A model generated the notes under the pieces. It did no database searches. It saw only the letters and a list, made by a program, of their open reading frames with translations, and was not told the origin of the DNA. From Aporrectodea caliginosa (lineage: Eukaryota > Annelida > Clitellata > Crassiclitellata > Lumbricidae), in NCBI GenBank assembly GCA_020284085.1, contig JACEVL010000130.1:1896908-1960907 (forward strand): 64,000 nt of DNA, in the 5' to 3' direction. Below, one piece after another: positions 42,081-55,164 of this stretch. A program made the translations under genes and the position numbers. The number at the start of each line of letters is the position of its first letter. Positions within the stretch are counted from its first letter, which is position 1.

Positions 42081-44699
42081 AGAGAAAAAGGTCAGACAGA
42101 AGTCACGTGATCCTTCTTGTGATCTTCCTTTCTTAGTCTGACTACCTACTTTAACTGTACTTTCTCTATTCTTTCTCAACCTATAGATAACTTAATTCTT
42201 AACTATAGTAGTGCGTGGCTGTCAGTTCACGTTAACAGTCTGAAAACTATTCAAATATTTCTTCTTTCAATTCAACACACAATAAAACAACTTTTACAAA
42301 TCAACTGTTCCTTCGCGCTAGCTCAACACAAATAAACTCTCTCTGTAACAAATTTCAAGTCGCTTACTTCAGCTAATTCCTTCGTGCGCCACGCGTGCGA
42401 CCATATACAGACACTTGCACGTCCATCTAATCAAATATGCAAGGTCTAACATTCAACATCTGCTCAGCCAAGCTCATACACTGACATAGGCCTAGTATGA
42501 ACACTCCCATTATAGATACACATGCATAACATTGCTGTCAATCAAACGTCCAGATATGAATATTAATATTAAGCTATGCAGATGCCAACTCAAATCAATG
42601 TCAATGTTCTGAGAAAACACTTTCACACTACTGTTCTCGCCATACCATATCATCGGGTCTGCGAATGGCATTGACTTCTGAGTAGGCCTACCCTTAAGCC
42701 AAGTTCTCAGATCGACAGCTCATATTCCACAGTAAATGTAAGAAGCCCAGAGTTTATCTTGATCACCAATTTTACAATCGAGGAACAACTGAAATACTTT
42801 CCTACTAAGTGCAGTCATGCTGCTTGTTTAAGCTTAGACGTAGGCCTACACTTGCCACAGATATTACAGAATTCATCGCGGCTACTGCGACATTGACGAC
42901 ACATTTCCGATGAATAACTAATCACCCTGTAGACAGTAAATGCTTTGTTAAGTATACACTATAGACACGATGCTATCTATGCCTATAGAACATGTGCATC
43001 AATATACGTACAAACTGATATCAACCCATCTTTGTATTCGAGCAGATTTTATAGTCTGACACATTAGCATCAAATTGTGACTAACATGCCCGGGCATTCC
43101 TAGGCATGCCTAAATCTTAGCATTTCTATTGCACTTTATGAACCTTCACTGAGTGCATGCCTTGACTACACATAACAGATTACTTTGTGATACAAATAGA
43201 CTGAAACTGGGTGAGAAAATCCCCAACAGAGGCGACTCTAAAAACTTGAGGCCTACGTGAGAGAAAATTTTCAAGGTCAGTTTTGCGAGCATCTTCATGT
43301 CCATAAGGTACACCCAACACTTTTCAGGTGGCTAAACCTCTGTTGTCCAGTGTTATCAATGGTGACACTCAGAGTTTAATACCTCTGATAACGAAACTGG
43401 TCATTGCAAGATCAACAAGTAAATGAGAAAGACTGAAAACGCTGGTGATTTGTGAAAAGAATGACCTCTTACTCATCCGAGTTGATTACCAGATCACTAA
43501 AACAGAACCAGATGTGAAGAGAAGACGTGCAGAGCTTCAATTCGGTCTTAGCTGAGGGATCTTTGGTACAGACAGCGGCGTACAGTTGATTATCGTCAGT
43601 ACTGTAACAGTGTATATTTATGGAGCACTGCATTGCACAACTGTGCAATTTGACAAATAAACGAAAGAATGGAAAGTATCGAATCAAGAACTGAACCCAG
43701 AGGCACATTTGAACGCCAGGCAAAAGGAGCGAGATGTGTTTATTGCAACTTGTTGAGAACGATAATTAAGATAAAAGGTATCCAGAGAAGAGCAGACCTT
43801 GACACTCAAAAATACAACAAAATACCACGACCCGCAGTATCAAATTCCATACTCAATTCAAGAGATACAAGAGGAAAAGCTTAGCCAGAATTCATTAACC
43901 GAAGCACGTTGTAAAGTATCCTAAAGGGAGCAGTCTAAGTTGAATGATAATTCACGATATGCGAACGAAATGATACTTCCCTAAATTAACCAATAAAATC
44001 ATCGTCTGATTAAAGAACCTAACGGATTGCTCTGGACCAAATCACCCTAAAACAAATGACTCCATGAGCTTTTGGTCTTACCGATCGACAAGTTTAACTC
44101 AGTAACATATTGAATCTAAATGGTAATATCCAAATGTTGAAGAAATCAATTATTATTTTCGCTCTTTTTATATAATAATAAATTATAATATACGCATATG
44201 ACTGAACTATATAGATACCCGGTAGTCTACATGTATACATATAATATGCGTGTATAAGTGTGGAATGTGTTGTTTGTATATTATTGTATCTATCTCTTTA
44301 TTATGTCGGAGGGCTACAGCGCTGTTGAAACACAATTACTATAGTCAACAATCAATCGTGATTGACATGAATGTGTTAATTAATATAATGCGCATGTCTC
44401 TGCAGGCCGTGTCAGACGTTAATCGACTTTTGCGTCATTTCGGCGAATAGTTTTGTCTGAATGCAGAATTTGCTCAAGTTATCATTTCTAACGTGTCGAG
44501 TAGTTAACCGTTGCTAAGTTTGCATAGGCCTACTGGACCTACTTCTTTTCCGCTATAAATTTCTGTGTGTTTACAAGGTATTTGTTTGCAAGTTGTCTTG
44601 GCCACGTGACTGCATTAGATAGGTTCATCCTGCCCGATGTGCCGTCGAATCTCGGATATTCCGTGAATCTGACGATAATTCGAAACGTGTACATCGTCT
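42081..44699. other. Unclassified 2.6-kb stretch
   Basis: No transposon ends, tandem repeats or convincing ORFs were found. It holds several TAGGCCTA octamers (42488, 42682, 42839, 44526). It is the longest interval without recognised mobile DNA and so the most likely place for undetected host intron or intergenic sequence. Confidence 0.4.
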
Positions 44700-45075
44700 A
44701 CAGCTGGTAATTTTCGTTTTCGTGAAGGACGACCGACTGGGGTCTTTGGAGGGACCTCCTCGACCGTTAGTCACTTCAATCTACCGACCGACTGCAACGA
44801 ATGCCAGTCCAGGCAGTCCTACGTGCACTGGGGCGCCTCCACAGTTACATCCGGACGTATTATTCATCTATCATCTCAGCGCGGCTGTGTTGTGTGCTGC
44901 GAGAGCTGCCATCTGTCGTCGTCACTTCAAACTATCGACGCAAGTTGGTGCAGAGACTCTGAAGTTGATGCTGTCAACTATCAATGGGAATCCGTATCCA
45001 TGCATGATGAGCCAGCCACTGCTTTTCTGGAATTTGCCTTGCTAACAGATAAGGCTCTCGATCTTAATAAAATGT
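44700..45075 (+). other. GC-richer stretch with overlapping short ORFs, possible exon
   Basis: ORFs of 107 codons (44722) and 84 codons (44823) overlap in two frames and end close to AATAAAATGTAAC (about 45066-45078), a possible polyadenylation signal. Neither protein has a recognisable domain. It could be a terminal exon or a retroposon. Confidence 0.2.
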
Positions 45076-45230
45076 AACATCATATAGGCTAGCGCAGAGA
45101 ATGTCCCTGAAATGACGCTATACAGATGTTCAATTACAGTCACAATCAAATAAATGTCACCTTCTCGAAGCGCAGGAAGTGCTATGACGTGTCACGTTAG
45201 CTACATTGGATAGAGCGTAGGCTGTGTTCC

Positions 45231-46467
45231 CAGGGGCGGTTTTACCACTAGGCGAACTAGGCGGCCGCCTAGGGCGGCACGCTTCTGGGGGCGGCAGAAA
45301 AGCTAAATAAAAAATATTTTTTTAAACATTGCCGGCGTTTTGCCACCATTCATTAATAAATGAATACGAAAATAAGAAGCGGCTTCAAAAAGACCACATA
45401 CATTTTGAAATCATGTGGCACGTCACGCTTATGCCCTTAACTATCGCAAGTTTGAAGTAGCCTAATCTAGCGACATATTTGAAATGAAACTGAGACCGAT
45501 CATCTGCAATGTTACCACTCCTTCGGTTTTCCCAAGATCTTGGTTTTTAATCCGAACTTCTAAAATGGAGTTTTCTGGAGACCTTGTATTTTCACTTGGG
45601 GTTTTCTTGTTTTACTGAAACAAACCCTGTTTTCGTTAAAAGTTTAATCAATTTTTGTTAGAAACATAATTCATACCGGCAGCCTATCACAGAAAAATCC
45701 AGTGCTAGTACAAAACCAGACACTAAAGATAACGGTCTGGATGATCGAGGTCAATAAATGGCGCAATATGTGTGCAAGCATTGATATAGGCCTAATGGAT
45801 TTAAAATATAGTACTTTTAAATAATGCTAACACTGCGGGACTAGGTTTTAAAATATAACAAAAGTTACAAGACGCCGCATATTTATTCGATTTGACGTCT
45901 TCTTGACACTTCCAGTTTCTGTGGCTAATAATAATTAGAGAAGCTTCTCGAAGCTCAAAAGAAACATATAATTTGCATACGTCCATGCTGCAAGAAAGAT
46001 TTGTTGAACTAGGCCTAGCTACCTCGTCAATTGAACATGATAGGCCTCTTGCTGGAGACATTGAACTGACAGAACTCTTTTACATTTGCTAAAGTGAAGG
46101 CGCGAAAAATTAAATTCTGAAATTACATTATAATTATTTCTACAGACTTCGTAGAAAGTTCGTACGTATAGGTAGGATTATGACTTAGTACAAGTAGCCG
46201 TAGGATTTCTTACAAAGTGTTCAAACGAAAATGTGCACTGTCTCATTGTTTAATAGGCCAGCATGTATTTACATTTTAAATTCCCATTAAACGTATTACA
46301 CTATACAGCATAGGCTGCATAGCGAATACAATTTCAAGACTGTTACTGTAATTATGGACAACTTTTAAATTAACTTAGTTAATTTAATATTAATTTGTTA
46401 TCGCACTTACCGGGGGCGCAGCGCGACAGGTTCGCCTAGGGCGGCAAATACCCTGGCGCCGCCACTG
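45231..46467 (+). mobile_element. hAT element remnant
   Basis: It begins CAGGGGCGGTTTTACCACTA and ends TGGCGCCGCCACTG. The sub-terminal GGCGAACTAGGCGGCCGCCT and TTCGCCTAGGGCGGC are inverted relatives. The 1.24 kb carries the last part of a hAT transposase (45885-46128). The direct repeat at the edges is only TTCC (GTTCC if the terminal G is shared), not the 8 bp expected. Confidence 0.8.
45885..46128 (+). pseudogene. hAT transposase C-terminal dimerisation (hATC) remnant
   Basis: Plus-strand frames give FDVFLTLPVSVA, then RSFSKLK, then SMLQERFVELGLATSSIEHD, and after a further frame change FAKVKARKIKF before TGA. LPVSVA..ERSFSKLK and the Q-E-R-x(7)-L-x(2)-S-S-I-E-H pattern are typical of the hATC domain of ZMYM/52-kDa-repressor-like hAT transposases, which dimerise through this region. 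Stops and frameshifts show it is dead. Only the C-terminal end remains; the DDE core is absent. Confidence 0.8.
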
Positions 46468-46680
46468 TTCCACACTCCTCTGTGTAAGAGAGCGAGTGCG
46501 GATCGCGGTTCGCTCCCCGATACTGGCTTATTTCAGAGATTTAAATCTTGGGCTAGCACGATCAGCACCTTAAATGGCGTGGCGCCTATCCAAACGGGCA
46601 GCGGTGGTGAAGGATCTCACTTGATTAATTCGAGGCCATACGATCGCTATATAAAATCGAGTACATTTACATTTATTACG

Positions 46681-46898
46681 TCTGATTATCTCTTCTGCAT
46701 CAGTCCACATCTGACTCATTCATTACATCATCTTTCTCTGCCTTGTACAGAACATTAGCTGTAGTATTTCATGGCTGATGGTAGTTCGATCACAGTCATC
46801 TGTTAAGGTACGGTGAATTACAATTCCGCATTCGACCTAACAAAATGCAACTCGGGGGCTTGGACGACGACCTTCATTAACCAAGAAACTTCCAAGGA
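46681..46898. other. Unclassified sequence
   Basis: Nothing recognised. Confidence 0.4.
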
Positions 46899-47415
46899 TT
46901 GGACTGCCTTTGTATTTTTAATTGGCACCTCGGAGTCCTCGCTGTTGTGGTAAGATCGTTGAGACGAGAAAAAATTCCTACAGCAGAAATGAGTTGGCTG
47001 CGGAACGTCGCAGGGATTTCAAGAAAACAGAGAATAAGAAACGATTGCATAAGACACTCATTATGTATCCAAACAACTCTGCTAGACAAAGTCGTTCAAC
47101 GAAGACTCCAATGGTTTGGCCATGTACATGTAGAAAGAATGTCAGTTGACCAAATCCCATACAATGCACTATACATGCAGGAATCGAAGAAAACGGAAAC
47201 AAAGGCAGACCAAGACTACGCTGGATAGACGATATAAATGAACACATAACATCACTTGGACTAACACTAAGGGGAGCAATGTACTTGACAAATGACAGCG
47301 GACAATGGAGATCATTTTGTTCGCAGCCATCGCCGCCAAATGGCTGGCGTCAGGAACTGATCATGAATCTTTACCGACGCTTTTATATCAGAATAATCAG
47401 ACCGTATTTTAAGTA
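46899..47415 (+). pseudogene. LINE reverse transcriptase C-terminal remnant
   Basis: The plus strand reads AEMSWLRNVAGISRKQRIRN, then TTLLDKVVQRRLQWFGHVHV, and after a frameshift near 47208 GRPRLRWIDDINEHITSLGL, LRGAMYLTNDSGQWRSFCSQ and RFYIRIIRPYF to a TAA at about 47413. L.WFGHV and RPR.RW.DDI are the same C-terminal motifs seen in the RTE-like copy at 32508-33081, but the sequences are different families. The copy is 5'-truncated with no polymerase core and no visible tail. Confidence 0.85.
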
Positions 47416-48345
47416 ATCTGTTCTTTCTAGTGCAAGTTTTAAAGCATGGCGTGCAGTATCGACAATTTAGCTGCAAGAAATACGATTCATGGCTGCATTT
47501 TAAACCGTTTCAATCGTTTATGGCTATGGATGGACGGTGCTTTTCAAAGTGAGCATACCGGCATAGTCCATTTGAATGTATAGTTGTTGATTGCAGAAAC
47601 CGCAGTCACTTGGCCTCTATAAAGTCTAAGTTTATAGAAGAGCTAAACTCCTTTGCTGTTTGAGGAACTTTGAAAGTGAAAAGCCTAAGTGGTTTGTAAG
47701 AGTGAATGAGGCTTCGATGTCAATAGGAAATCGTTCAAACATCTCTAGCGTCACCGTATAGGCCTACCAGATCGTCGACTCTTCAGGTCAAACACATCTT
47801 GTTCCTCTTACCTTCAAGTTTTGGGTTCTGCTATTATATTTCATATCAAAACCACAGTTCTATAATGATTTAGACTTTATAACAGTAATAACAATAGTAG
47901 GCCTAATACTAATAACACTGTAATAATAATGGCGCACCGTTCTCTTCTTTTGTTGTTATTACCGGTAGCAAGTGGTTAGGATTGGCTATCATTCAGGGCC
48001 TGGCGCATATAGAAATTGGTATCTCTCAAATTCATAATAGCATGACAAAATTATAATGATAAATACAATAATTATACTTATAAATAATGATGATAATGAT
48101 GATAACAACTATAATAAAATATATAATAATTCAACTTTCCACGCCGTTGCTTATCATAGCTGGCCTACCTTTGCCTTGCCAGAACTGGATGAGACGTAGC
48201 CGTTCATGTCATTACATTTCTCCGGACAATTTTTTTTTATCTCAGGAGGAATTATACTTAGTCCTACTTCGAATAGAATAAATAGACAAAATAAATAAAT
48301 AAATAACAATGATAATGATAATAATTTTTAAAAAAAACAGAAATA
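47416..48345. other. Unclassified DNA with a 75-bp duplicated segment
   Basis: 47935-48012 (GCACCGTTCTCTTCTTTTGT, ACCGGTAGCAAGTGGTTAGG, TCATTCAGGGCCTGGCGCAT) recurs at 53030-53108. ATAA/GATAAT-rich simple sequence lies at 48055-48120 and 48280-48330. Confidence 0.6.
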
Positions 48346-48559
48346 TAACACGCTACTGGGCACACACTTTTTCATCCCACTGGCCATAGAAACGATGGGA
48401 CCGATTAACAGCAAAGGCCTCGATTTCATCTCAGACTTGGGCTGCCACCTCACACATGTCACGAGAGAACCCCGCGGGTCCAGCTTCTTGTTTCGGCGCC
48501 TTTCAGTGACGATCCAGCGCTTCAATGCTGTGGCTTTTAGTGCATGGAACGTTTATTAA
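48346..48559 (+). pseudogene. Retrotransposon polyprotein C-terminal fragment
   Basis: A 70-codon open frame reads FFIPLAIETMGPINSKGLDF, then ISDLGCHLTHVTREPRGSSF, LFRRLSVTIQRFNAVAF and ends at TAA. The pattern F.PLA.ET.G......FI.DLG......T.EPR...FL..RLS..IQR.NA.A is one I know from C-terminal ends of reverse-transcriptase polyproteins in many invertebrate genomes. The upstream part is missing, so this is a short truncated copy; the clade is uncertain. Confidence 0.65.
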
Positions 48560-49934
48560 GCCTTTAAGCGACATGAATGAGTAGCTGTTCCAGATGCTAC
48601 ACTTTACATAATCTCTAAGCCCCTGCGTGAATGAAGTAACTCAGGGCAAAAACAATAAAAAACGATCTATATTGTACCATAGCACAGCCAAGGCCGAAGA
48701 AAAGGAAGGGCGCTACTCTAATGGCTACTTTGCTGTATAGTCAATCGAAATGTAGAAAGTTTAAATTCCATCCGCAGCAGAAATTTGTTTTGAGATTTCG
48801 TCTCCTTCTTTCGCCCCCAGAAAATTCAGCTATCAAGAGCACACTGACTGTACATTGTCAGAGGGAGGAACAGGCAGAGAGGATTTGGCTTGGTCGCCAG
48901 GTCTTGTATTTCGAGGCCAAGGGAACTGAAGTCGCTAACACTTCGTATTATGGCTGCCTCAGAGCTACATGTAAGCTTAACTTAAGAATAACTAATTATA
49001 TACGCACTGACCGTATTTCCAATTTTTTTTATCTCGCATGAAACAAAGTAATTATGTATAAAATATATCAAGAACTGACCAGCGCCGTATTGAGCTGTGT
49101 GAACTTCCTTTCGAAGGAAGTTGGTCGTAAGGATGCTGCTCAACTGCGAACAAACAGTTCTAAGTCAAGATCAGTTTCTTCTTTCCAGATACTTTTAGGC
49201 AGCGATATACCCTTCACTTCCAAAGTTACGGCTTTAACAAGGATACTAAGTATCTCGATCGGTAGATCTTGCACCTAAAAGAAAAGATATTATATATCTT
49301 ACAGATATCTTAGGAACCATTCAGCCAAATAGATGACACTTTTCGCTATCAACTTTCTTTAGCAGGTTAAGCTCAACAAAAACGAGAGGACGAAATGACG
49401 CGGTTTCAAAAGACTTCCTTCCTACTTCACTGATGATGCTGATTAAGAGTCATATTTAGAAGTCTACAAAGTGAGGCTAGTAAGCAATGTCGAGCCAATC
49501 TCTGCTAGCTTTACCAAGCGGCATATAATTTTTCCTCTATTTTTATGACAAATATTTATTAGTTTTCAAGATTTTTTGCAATTAGCTAATCTGTTAGACT
49601 AATTTTGACCTGAATCCTGCAGAGAATCCGTCCTTGTGCTGGTATAAGATTGCATTGATTAGTCGTCACACAGATTTCGCTTAATAATCTGGACATCGCT
49701 CTCGTTGAATCAAACGACAAACGTTACATATACTAAGCTAGTAAGCCCTGTCTCATACAGTGACACAATGAATGCAAAGGAGTCTGTAAGAGCTTTTTAA
49801 AATAACACGATCGCTAAGACGTATGTAGACTGTAGAGCAAAAAGCTTTATCTTCTGTTGAAAACAGTTGAAGGATTATGCGATGCATTGAGACACATGCA
49901 TTGCTGGCTGCAAGGTAAATTAAATGCTCTTAAA
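48560..49934. other. Unclassified 1.4-kb stretch
   Basis: A 106-codon ORF (48721-49041) and a 74-codon ORF (49054-49278) have no recognisable motif. A weak D-like phrase lies near 48690. No element ends. Confidence 0.35.
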
Positions 49935-51084
<1,150 letters not shown>

Positions 51085-51204
51085 AATCGTAAATCGTAAT
51101 CGTAATCGAATATTTATATAGCGCCACTCAAGAACAGAGACGCTCCCGACACTGGTTAGTGTCTTCACTGGTAAAGAGAAAGGTTTTCAGCGCTGAGTAA
51201 GTAA
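51085..51204 (-). mobile_element. Retroposon 3' end with (TTACGA)n tail
   Basis: On the minus strand GTGGCGCTATATAAATATTC is followed by GATTACGATTACGATTTACG. The GCGCTATATAAAT signature is shared with the LINE ends at 188, 6190 and 24120, but the tail differs. Confidence 0.6.
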
Positions 51205-51247
51205 GTAACCAATCATTGAGCCAATTGCTAACCGCATTTTGGTGAAA

Positions 51248-51281
<34 letters not shown>

Positions 51282-51345
51282 TATTCTTTATTAAACCAAT
51301 TGTATATCCTCACTTTGGTGTAGCCTACATACATTTATACAGAGT
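51205..51345 (-). repeat. Retroposon 3' tail, (TTAC)n
   Basis: On the minus strand it reads GGTTTAATAAAGAATATACT then TACTTACTTAC repeats, matching 2632-2675. Confidence 0.6.
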
Positions 51346-51593
51346 ATAACATTCTTATTATAAAAGATCTGAAATGGGTCAAGAATAATAATAAAAAAGG
51401 CAAATAAAGATAGTAATTAAGCTTATTATTACAATTCAAAGCATTATGGAAATAAAATATTATTAATTTATTATTATTATCTGTCGATGACTTCTGAAAT
51501 TTACAGTAAATCGAAACGTTCCATTTGCCCGATTTGTAGCATAGTGTTAACTCGAGTAAAGCTCTGATTTTTGATAGTATAATTAACAATGAC
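51346..51593. other. AT-rich sequence
   Basis: Nothing recognised. Confidence 0.4.
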
Positions 51594-51705
51594 AGGGGCG
51601 TAGCCAGGAAAATATTTCGGAGGGGGTTTTAAGTCTTCGGGGGGGGGGTTCCATTTGAAATGGTCGAAAAAGTTCATTTTTTGTATCCATCCATCCATCT
51701 ATCTA
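51594..51705 (+). mobile_element. hAT-type terminus fragment
   Basis: CAGGGGCGTAGCCAGGAAAA is followed by GGAGGGGGTTTTAAG and CCATTTGAAATGGTCG. The same sequence occurs at 60388-60470 inside another hAT. Only one end is present. Confidence 0.55.
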
Positions 51706-51770
51706 TCCAAAGTCATCAAAAGCCTGTCAAAATTTAAGGAATTGTGTGTGAAGTATTGTTCGTACTAGTG

Positions 51771-52524
51771 TAGGGCTGCCAGATGTCATGGCTAGCGTAA
51801 GGAGGACACAGAAAGCCGGAAAGGAGGACAAAGGAGGACGCATTGAATGTTTCACTCCGGACTTCGTAGTCAGGTGTATCCTAAGTAACGAAGAAACGAA
51901 GTCACATTGGAAAGCTGTATGGAATCAATAATTATTGAGGCTTTTTATCATAATGTTGCAAAGTATTTATTTAAGCAATCAATTGCATATTCTTGATTGC
52001 GCACAGTATTTCTCTGAGGAGCCAACTCTCCGCAGCATATCCTCGTGTATACCAATAACAGACGCATAGAACTTCTCAAAAGAAACATTCTTCATATTGT
52101 ACTTTGTAAGAATGATTCCCTTCACAGAATCAACAGACTTTCAGTTCCTTTCCTTTGTCCATTGAGCGTTCATCGAGGAGAACATCCTTTCAACGTTGCC
52201 ATTGTGTTAAGGAATACAGAAGAAAAATTCGCAAATTTTAAGTAACTCTGAGAAAGAACTTGCATTTTGGCAACTTTGGAAAAATAAACTCCACTGTTCC
52301 TGCCAGAGACTTTCAAAGTACTGTTCATTCTTGTCTTGCATGAATGATTTAGGATTGCAAAGTCGTTAAAAACTGCCATGAAATAAAACCAATAGCCCAA
52401 TACAACAAAACATACAAAAAGTCGGACATTTTCCAGGATTTTGGCTTTGCCTGCCGGACAGAGAACATGAGGCCAGAAACGAGGGCAATCCTCCTTATTC
52501 CGAACGTCTGGCAACCCTATAGGC
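51771..52524 (-). mobile_element. hAT element with 8-bp target duplication
   Basis: The left end is TAGGGCTGCCAGATGTC and the right end ACGTCTGGCAACCCTA, followed by TAGGC. TACTAGTG flanks at 51763-51770 and 52525-52532. The right end is 5 bp longer than the left, an oddity. The 754 bp carries a transposase C-terminal remnant on the minus strand and has lost the rest. Confidence 0.85.
51985..52300 (-). pseudogene. hAT transposase C-terminal (hATC) remnant
   Basis: One minus-strand frame reads LLKICEFFFCIP, stop, NGNVERMFSSMNAQWTKERN, stop, then KSVDSVKGIILTKYNMKN and VSFEKFYASVIGIHEDMLRR followed by SEKYCAQSRICN. N-x-E-R-x-F-S-x-M-N with L-x-V-x-S-x-K-x-I-x-L is a hATC hallmark. Two in-frame stops make it inactive. 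It is a different hAT lineage from the remnants at 45885 and 60644. Confidence 0.85.
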
Positions 52525-52534
52525 TACTAGTGTG

Positions 52535-52760
52535 GCACGGTTGCCGACTGGCTAGAGCGGTTGACCTGTAACGCGCAGAGTACGGGTTCGATCCTCGTCC
52601 GGAGCGGTTACTGTGCAAGGACCTTGAGCAAGTCCTTCGCCCACAATTGCTCAGCAATTGCATCTGCGACGCGCCGAGACGTGTGCACTTCTGAGCGTTG
52701 GGCCACCTTTGGAAGAAGGGCGATATCAAATGCAGCTGTATTGTGCGGTATTGTAGCTTC
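52535..52760 (+). mobile_element. tRNA-derived SINE
   Basis: The head (about 52538-52603) has TGGCTAGAGCGGTTGACC as A-box region, CTGTAACG as anticodon-loop region and GGTTCGATCC as B-box. The body has GACCTTGAGCAAGTCCTTCG and CACAATTGCTCAGCAATTG, the core motif shared with 6240-6284 and 7606-7655. It ends GGGCGATATCAAATGCAGC. It starts directly beside the target duplication of the hAT to its left. Confidence 0.8.
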
Positions 52761-52865
52761 TAATTGGAGTTAAAGTGAATTTTGGACTCTGAGACATAGA
52801 AGAACAGGCCTAGGCTGACAGTATAAAAGGAAACTATCGGTTCTATATAGTCAAGCATCTAGGTC

Positions 52866-52950
52866 ATAGGTGAGAGGTCGAAGGTGAGAGGTCGGAGGTG
52901 AGAGGTCGGAGGTGAGAGGTCGGAGGTGAGAGGTCGGAGGTTAGAGGTGT
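52866..52950. repeat. 14-bp minisatellite GGTCGGAGGTGAGA
   Basis: About six units. Confidence 0.95.
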
Positions 52951-53029
52951 GGCAGCCTAATTCAAGCGATGCAGCTGCGTTGTTGGTCGAATGAATTGGC
53001 GATGTTTTCGGAAGTCTTCTTCATAAGTC

Positions 53030-53108
53030 TTGTGCACCGTTCTTCTCTTCTTTTGTTGTTATTACCGGTAGCAAGTGGTTAGGACATCATTCAGGGCCTG
53101 GCGCATAG
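53030..53108. repeat. Second copy of the 75-bp segment at 47935
   Basis: GCACCGTTCTTCTCTTCTTT, ACCGGTAGCAAGTGGTTAGG and CATTCAGGGCCTGGCGCATA. It differs by short indels. Confidence 0.85.
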
Positions 53109-54889
53109 CATCACGGACGTTTTGATTCAGAAGAACAGCTTTATGAGTCTCAGCGATGCTTTTTCTGTCCGCCTGTCCGTCTGTCTGGCTCTGGAAGTCT
53201 CTGTGCGTTCGTTCCTACAAGGCTACAAGTAGACAGACGCCGCACGGAACACCGAGAGTGTCTGTATCGTGTAGGATAATAGCAGAGACACCTGGCGATC
53301 CTAGCGTGCCTTCCCGCCATCAGTCGAACTTCTTCTGCTGACGATCACCACCGACCGAAACAACTAGTAAATCGCATCGGGTCGGATAAGAATATAAGTC
53401 GAGCTCTACAAAAGAAGTTCGGCGATTAATTCAGTGGCCAACAAGGCTAAAAGCAGAAGAACTTTAGTCGCGGACCCGCATCTTGACAGCAAGACTGGCA
53501 GTAATGTAAAGCAACAGTTAGGCTACTAGTCATTTAATTCCTACCGTAATCCATCCGATCCTCCGCCTTTGAAGCCTTCTCGTCCTCAACGAAAGCCGCC
53601 TTAGCAGCCGCTCTGCTTCCCCATCCCTGGTCTCTCTGGCAACCGGACTGGGACCTCCACTGGATATCTCTGGACAACCCCTCTGACAAGACGCAGCGCT
53701 CGTGAATAAGTTGGTGCCCTGCGCTTAGCTTTGCTGCTTTAGAGTAACGCTTTAGAGATTTGGAGTTTATTATTACGATTACGATAGTTAAGTTACATTG
53801 CTTAATTAATTTGTGTGGCGCCGATATTTTATGAACAAGGCATAGTGCTATGAGTCTATGACGCATGAAATCCTAGGAGTAAGTTCATTCCGTTTCAAGA
53901 ATTGCAACTGTTGACCTTATAATTATTAATATGTCGCCATCATATAATGATATGGGTTAAGCAATTGCTCTTGGTCTGTGTAGACAGAAGGCTCCACCTC
54001 GTATATTCACTTTGTTAAAGGACGAGTGTAGAGCTGTAGCCATCGTGTAAAGAAAAAGCTCCAACTGCAGAGTATTAGAAGGCTGCCAGGGAATGAGGCT
54101 AAGGGACGATATTGGACACCAAAGTTTCCAATTCTGACCATTGTGATATGAGAAATTCAGTTTATACGAGACGCTGCTGAAGGTAATTAGCCCCTCGAAT
54201 CTGTTCAACTATCGTCATTCGTCACCTCCCCCTTTAAAAAAACTAGTTAGGTTATTCATAAATAAATATGTACATAAAAATAAATATCAATTTTAAATTA
54301 AATAATTAAGTATTGCAAATAAATAAAGGTGCTATTAAAGATCTCCCTATTACGTGATCCATTGTAAAACCGAGAGATGAATGCTGCATTGATGTTCAAT
54401 TTCGTGAAAAATTTGAAACCGTGAAAATTTTACTAAAGTTTCAGTAAAACATTTTAAACAAATTAACATTGTGACCTATAACATAGGCTTAAGATCTTAT
54501 AGACATAGATATATTGTAATGTATCAAAGCTTACATAAATGAAATTCAATATGTACGTAAAAATTGCAAAAATGGCATTGAGATAGTCTATTTAATATTA
54601 CTACTACTACTACTACTACTAAAAACTTACTGTTCGTTTATTACACAAACTCGTTGACACAAAAGCAATAACAATAAGGTACAAAGAACAACAGTTTAGA
54701 GATGGAAAATTTTTCAAAAATAGTCATATGGCTATAGGAGGTTAAGATAAGTATAAAAGATAAAGGCATATAATTGCTAATTACATATATTTGTTAAACT
54801 AAAGTCTTAAATTTATTTCTTCCCAACGCTAAAGATCTAAAAATCCAGAACTAACTGATGTAAACCGATCGGCATCCGATGCGATGTTC
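53109..54889. other. Unclassified 1.8-kb stretch
   Basis: The 110-codon minus ORF at 53534-53866 and others lack known motifs. A (CTA)n run of about seven units lies at 54600. AT-rich from 54230. Confidence 0.4.
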
Positions 54890-55164
54890 TAGTTTCCGTT
54901 GGAAAGGAGGGGCACGAAGCGGTGCTGATGGCGGCTGCATTCCTGGCGCATCCGAAGCACCCGCCTTAGCAACCCAACGGAGAAGGCGATACACCTTCAA
55001 ACGGCGGCGGGACACGTGCTTCGCAGACCCGAGGTAGCGCCTGAACCGCCATCAACGACCGACCGACGATATATCATCTCGACGTAGTGTATGTAAACCG
55101 TCGGCCCCGCTCTCCTCTGTACTGCGCAACAACCTCCCACGAAAGCATTCTGTCGGCTGGAGCG
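54890..55164. other. GC-rich block upstream of a signal-peptide-like ORF
   Basis: Distinctly GC-rich and CpG-containing (GGCGGCGGGACACG, GCATCCGATGCGATG) against AT-rich surroundings. It could be a promoter/5' UTR island, but no TATA box or initiator is evident. Confidence 0.25.

Larger units (their letters stand above)
45190..46680 (+). mobile_element. tRNA-headed SINE, split by a hAT element
   Basis: The left piece (45195-45230) has TAGCTACATTGGATAGAGCG. The right piece (46468-46680) continues CACACTCCTCTGTGTAAGAG, GCGGTTCGCTCCCC (B-box) and a body ending CGATCGCTATATAAAATC. Joined across the hAT they read as one tRNA-like unit, so the SINE is older than the hAT. Confidence 0.6.

Noticed and set aside
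42081..43500. Possible LTR retrotransposon (GAGGCGACTCTA-like primer site near 43230)
   Set aside because: No second LTR, no gag or pol sequence and no TG...CA borders could be found.
53534..53866. 110-codon minus ORF as a gene
   Set aside because: No motif, no start context or neighbouring exon support; length expected by chance.
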